Shown: positions 63,676 through 64,000 of the stretch, in pieces
Layout of the letters: every line of letters starts with the position of its first letter
Numbering within the stretch: the stretch's first letter is position 1
Assembly: GCF_029223285.1 (NCBI RefSeq)
Contig: NZ_JARHUJ010000002.1
Coordinates: 806,001 to 870,000, forward strand
DNA length: 64,000 bases
Reading direction: 5' to 3'
Source: Paraflavitalea sp. CAU 1676
Lineage (GTDB): Bacteria > Bacteroidota > Bacteroidia > Chitinophagales > Chitinophagaceae
The notes under the pieces: model-generated
Seen by the model: the letters and a program-made list of their open reading frames with translations, nothing else
Told to the model about the DNA's origin: nothing
The model's database searches: none
Translations under genes and position numbers: made by a program

Positions 63676-63787
63676 ACCCTTATCTTCAGGCCCTCGTTTT
63701 GAGATAAGGGTAACTTGTGTATATTTAAGAATTGAGCAACCCCAACCTTATGCAGAACATTGACAAACCAGGGTTATAATATTACCC
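63676..63787. promoter_or_regulatory. Two dyads between the XRE gene and the last gene
   Basis: ACCCTTATCT (63676-63685) and AGATAAGGGT (63702-63711) form a perfect ten-pair hairpin with a 16-base loop. At 63771-63787 GGGTTATAATATTACCC is a 17-base near-palindrome with one mismatched pair. The gap 63481-63810 otherwise shows no gene. These may be XRE operators or a leader hairpin for the gene at 63811. Confidence 0.45.
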
Positions 63788-63810
63788 TTCATTTCAAACA
63801 AGAAGCGCTT

Positions 63811-64000
63811 ATGAAAGTACTTACTGAAAAACTGGCTGAATGGACTGATATCGATGGCGCGGAACATCAATTGGCATTGACAATGGGATTAATTAAAGAA
63901 GAAGTCGGTTCGTTTCAAGTAGATTTCAAATGGATCTACTGGACCAACAACAGGTATGGCAACGCACTACACGACATACTTATGAAAATGGTTGAAATTG
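63811..64000 (+). CDS. Hypothetical protein (cut by the window end)
   Basis: ATG at 63811 opens a frame that runs to the window edge (63 residues, starting MKVLTEKLAEWTDIDG and continuing with VDFKWIYWTNNRYGN). It is mainly helical and acidic at first. The rest of the gene lies outside the window, so I give no function. The start is supported by the divergent XRE gene and the dyads in between. Confidence 0.55.
   Translation, partial: MKVLTEKLAEWTDIDGAEHQLALTMGLIKEEVGSFQVDFKWIYWTNNRYGNALHDILMKMVEI

Noticed and set aside
1-64000. CRISPR array, tRNA or rRNA genes
   Set aside because: No regularly spaced repeats and no cloverleaf or rRNA-like stretch were noticed on either strand.

Overview
The window looks like chromosome of a Bacteroidota bacterium, most probably a Chitinophagaceae member. 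The reasons are a SusC/SusD pair driven by an ECF sigma/FecR relay, DUF4199 and DoxX-like membrane proteins, LytS/LytTR signalling, PepSY-like and PQQ-propeller secreted proteins, promoter elements of the Bacteroidota type (-7 box TAnnTTTG), and starts with no clear Shine-Dalgarno sequence. No tRNA, rRNA, CRISPR array, insertion sequence or phage structural gene was seen. Many start codons were moved downstream of the longest open frame, to an ATG that directly precedes a signal peptide or a family-typical N-terminus.

Layout. 1-2.9 kb: small membrane proteins (DUF6223-like, DUF4199), a membrane-tethered LuxR-type regulator, and an ArsR/SRPBCC/DoxX-like operon with two identical operators. 2.9-7.1 kb: an exported TraB/GumN-like protein, an alpha/beta hydrolase and a GH16 lipoprotein. 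7.4-12.6 kb: an exported papain-like protease followed by an exported WD40-caspase fusion and a small partner. 12.6-14.3 kb: a PQQ-type propeller protein and a SnoaL-like protein. 14.5-19.1 kb: four overlapping genes of unknown function (four-helix membrane protein, two soluble proteins, a 789-residue helical protein). 19.4-28.5 kb: two giant overlapping genes (1709 and 1317 residues) of unknown function, then a 101-residue histone-H1-like Lys/Ala protein. 29.2-38.5 kb: a polysaccharide utilization locus (sigma, FecR, SusC, SusD, SusE-like, GH76) predicted to act on alpha-1,6-mannan. 38.6-43 kb: an MFS transporter, a membrane SRPBCC protein overlapping a cyclic-phosphate receiver (cREC) protein, and small secreted proteins. 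43.1-54.3 kb, minus strand: a five-gene operon encoding a protein with amphipathic segments, an HExxH metalloprotease, a coiled-coil protein, an unknown protein and a 1645-residue phospholipase D/amidase/subtilase fusion, preceded by a LuxR-type regulator. 54.6-59.7 kb: a secreted protein and an outer-membrane barrel, divergent from a LytS/LytTR two-component pair. 60.1-61.9 kb: a GH123-like enzyme. 61.9-64 kb: an AT-richer segment with a DNA-binding/nuclease fusion, an XRE regulator and an unfinished gene.

The best candidates for an undescribed system are (i) the 43.1-54.3 kb operon, which puts lipase, peptidoglycan-amidase and protease activities on one polypeptide without a signal peptide. 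Its leading gene and its LuxR-type regulator carry matching promoter elements. (ii) The 14.5-28.5 kb block of six tightly packed genes without recognisable relatives. Domain calls come from reading the translations by eye; no database search was possible.
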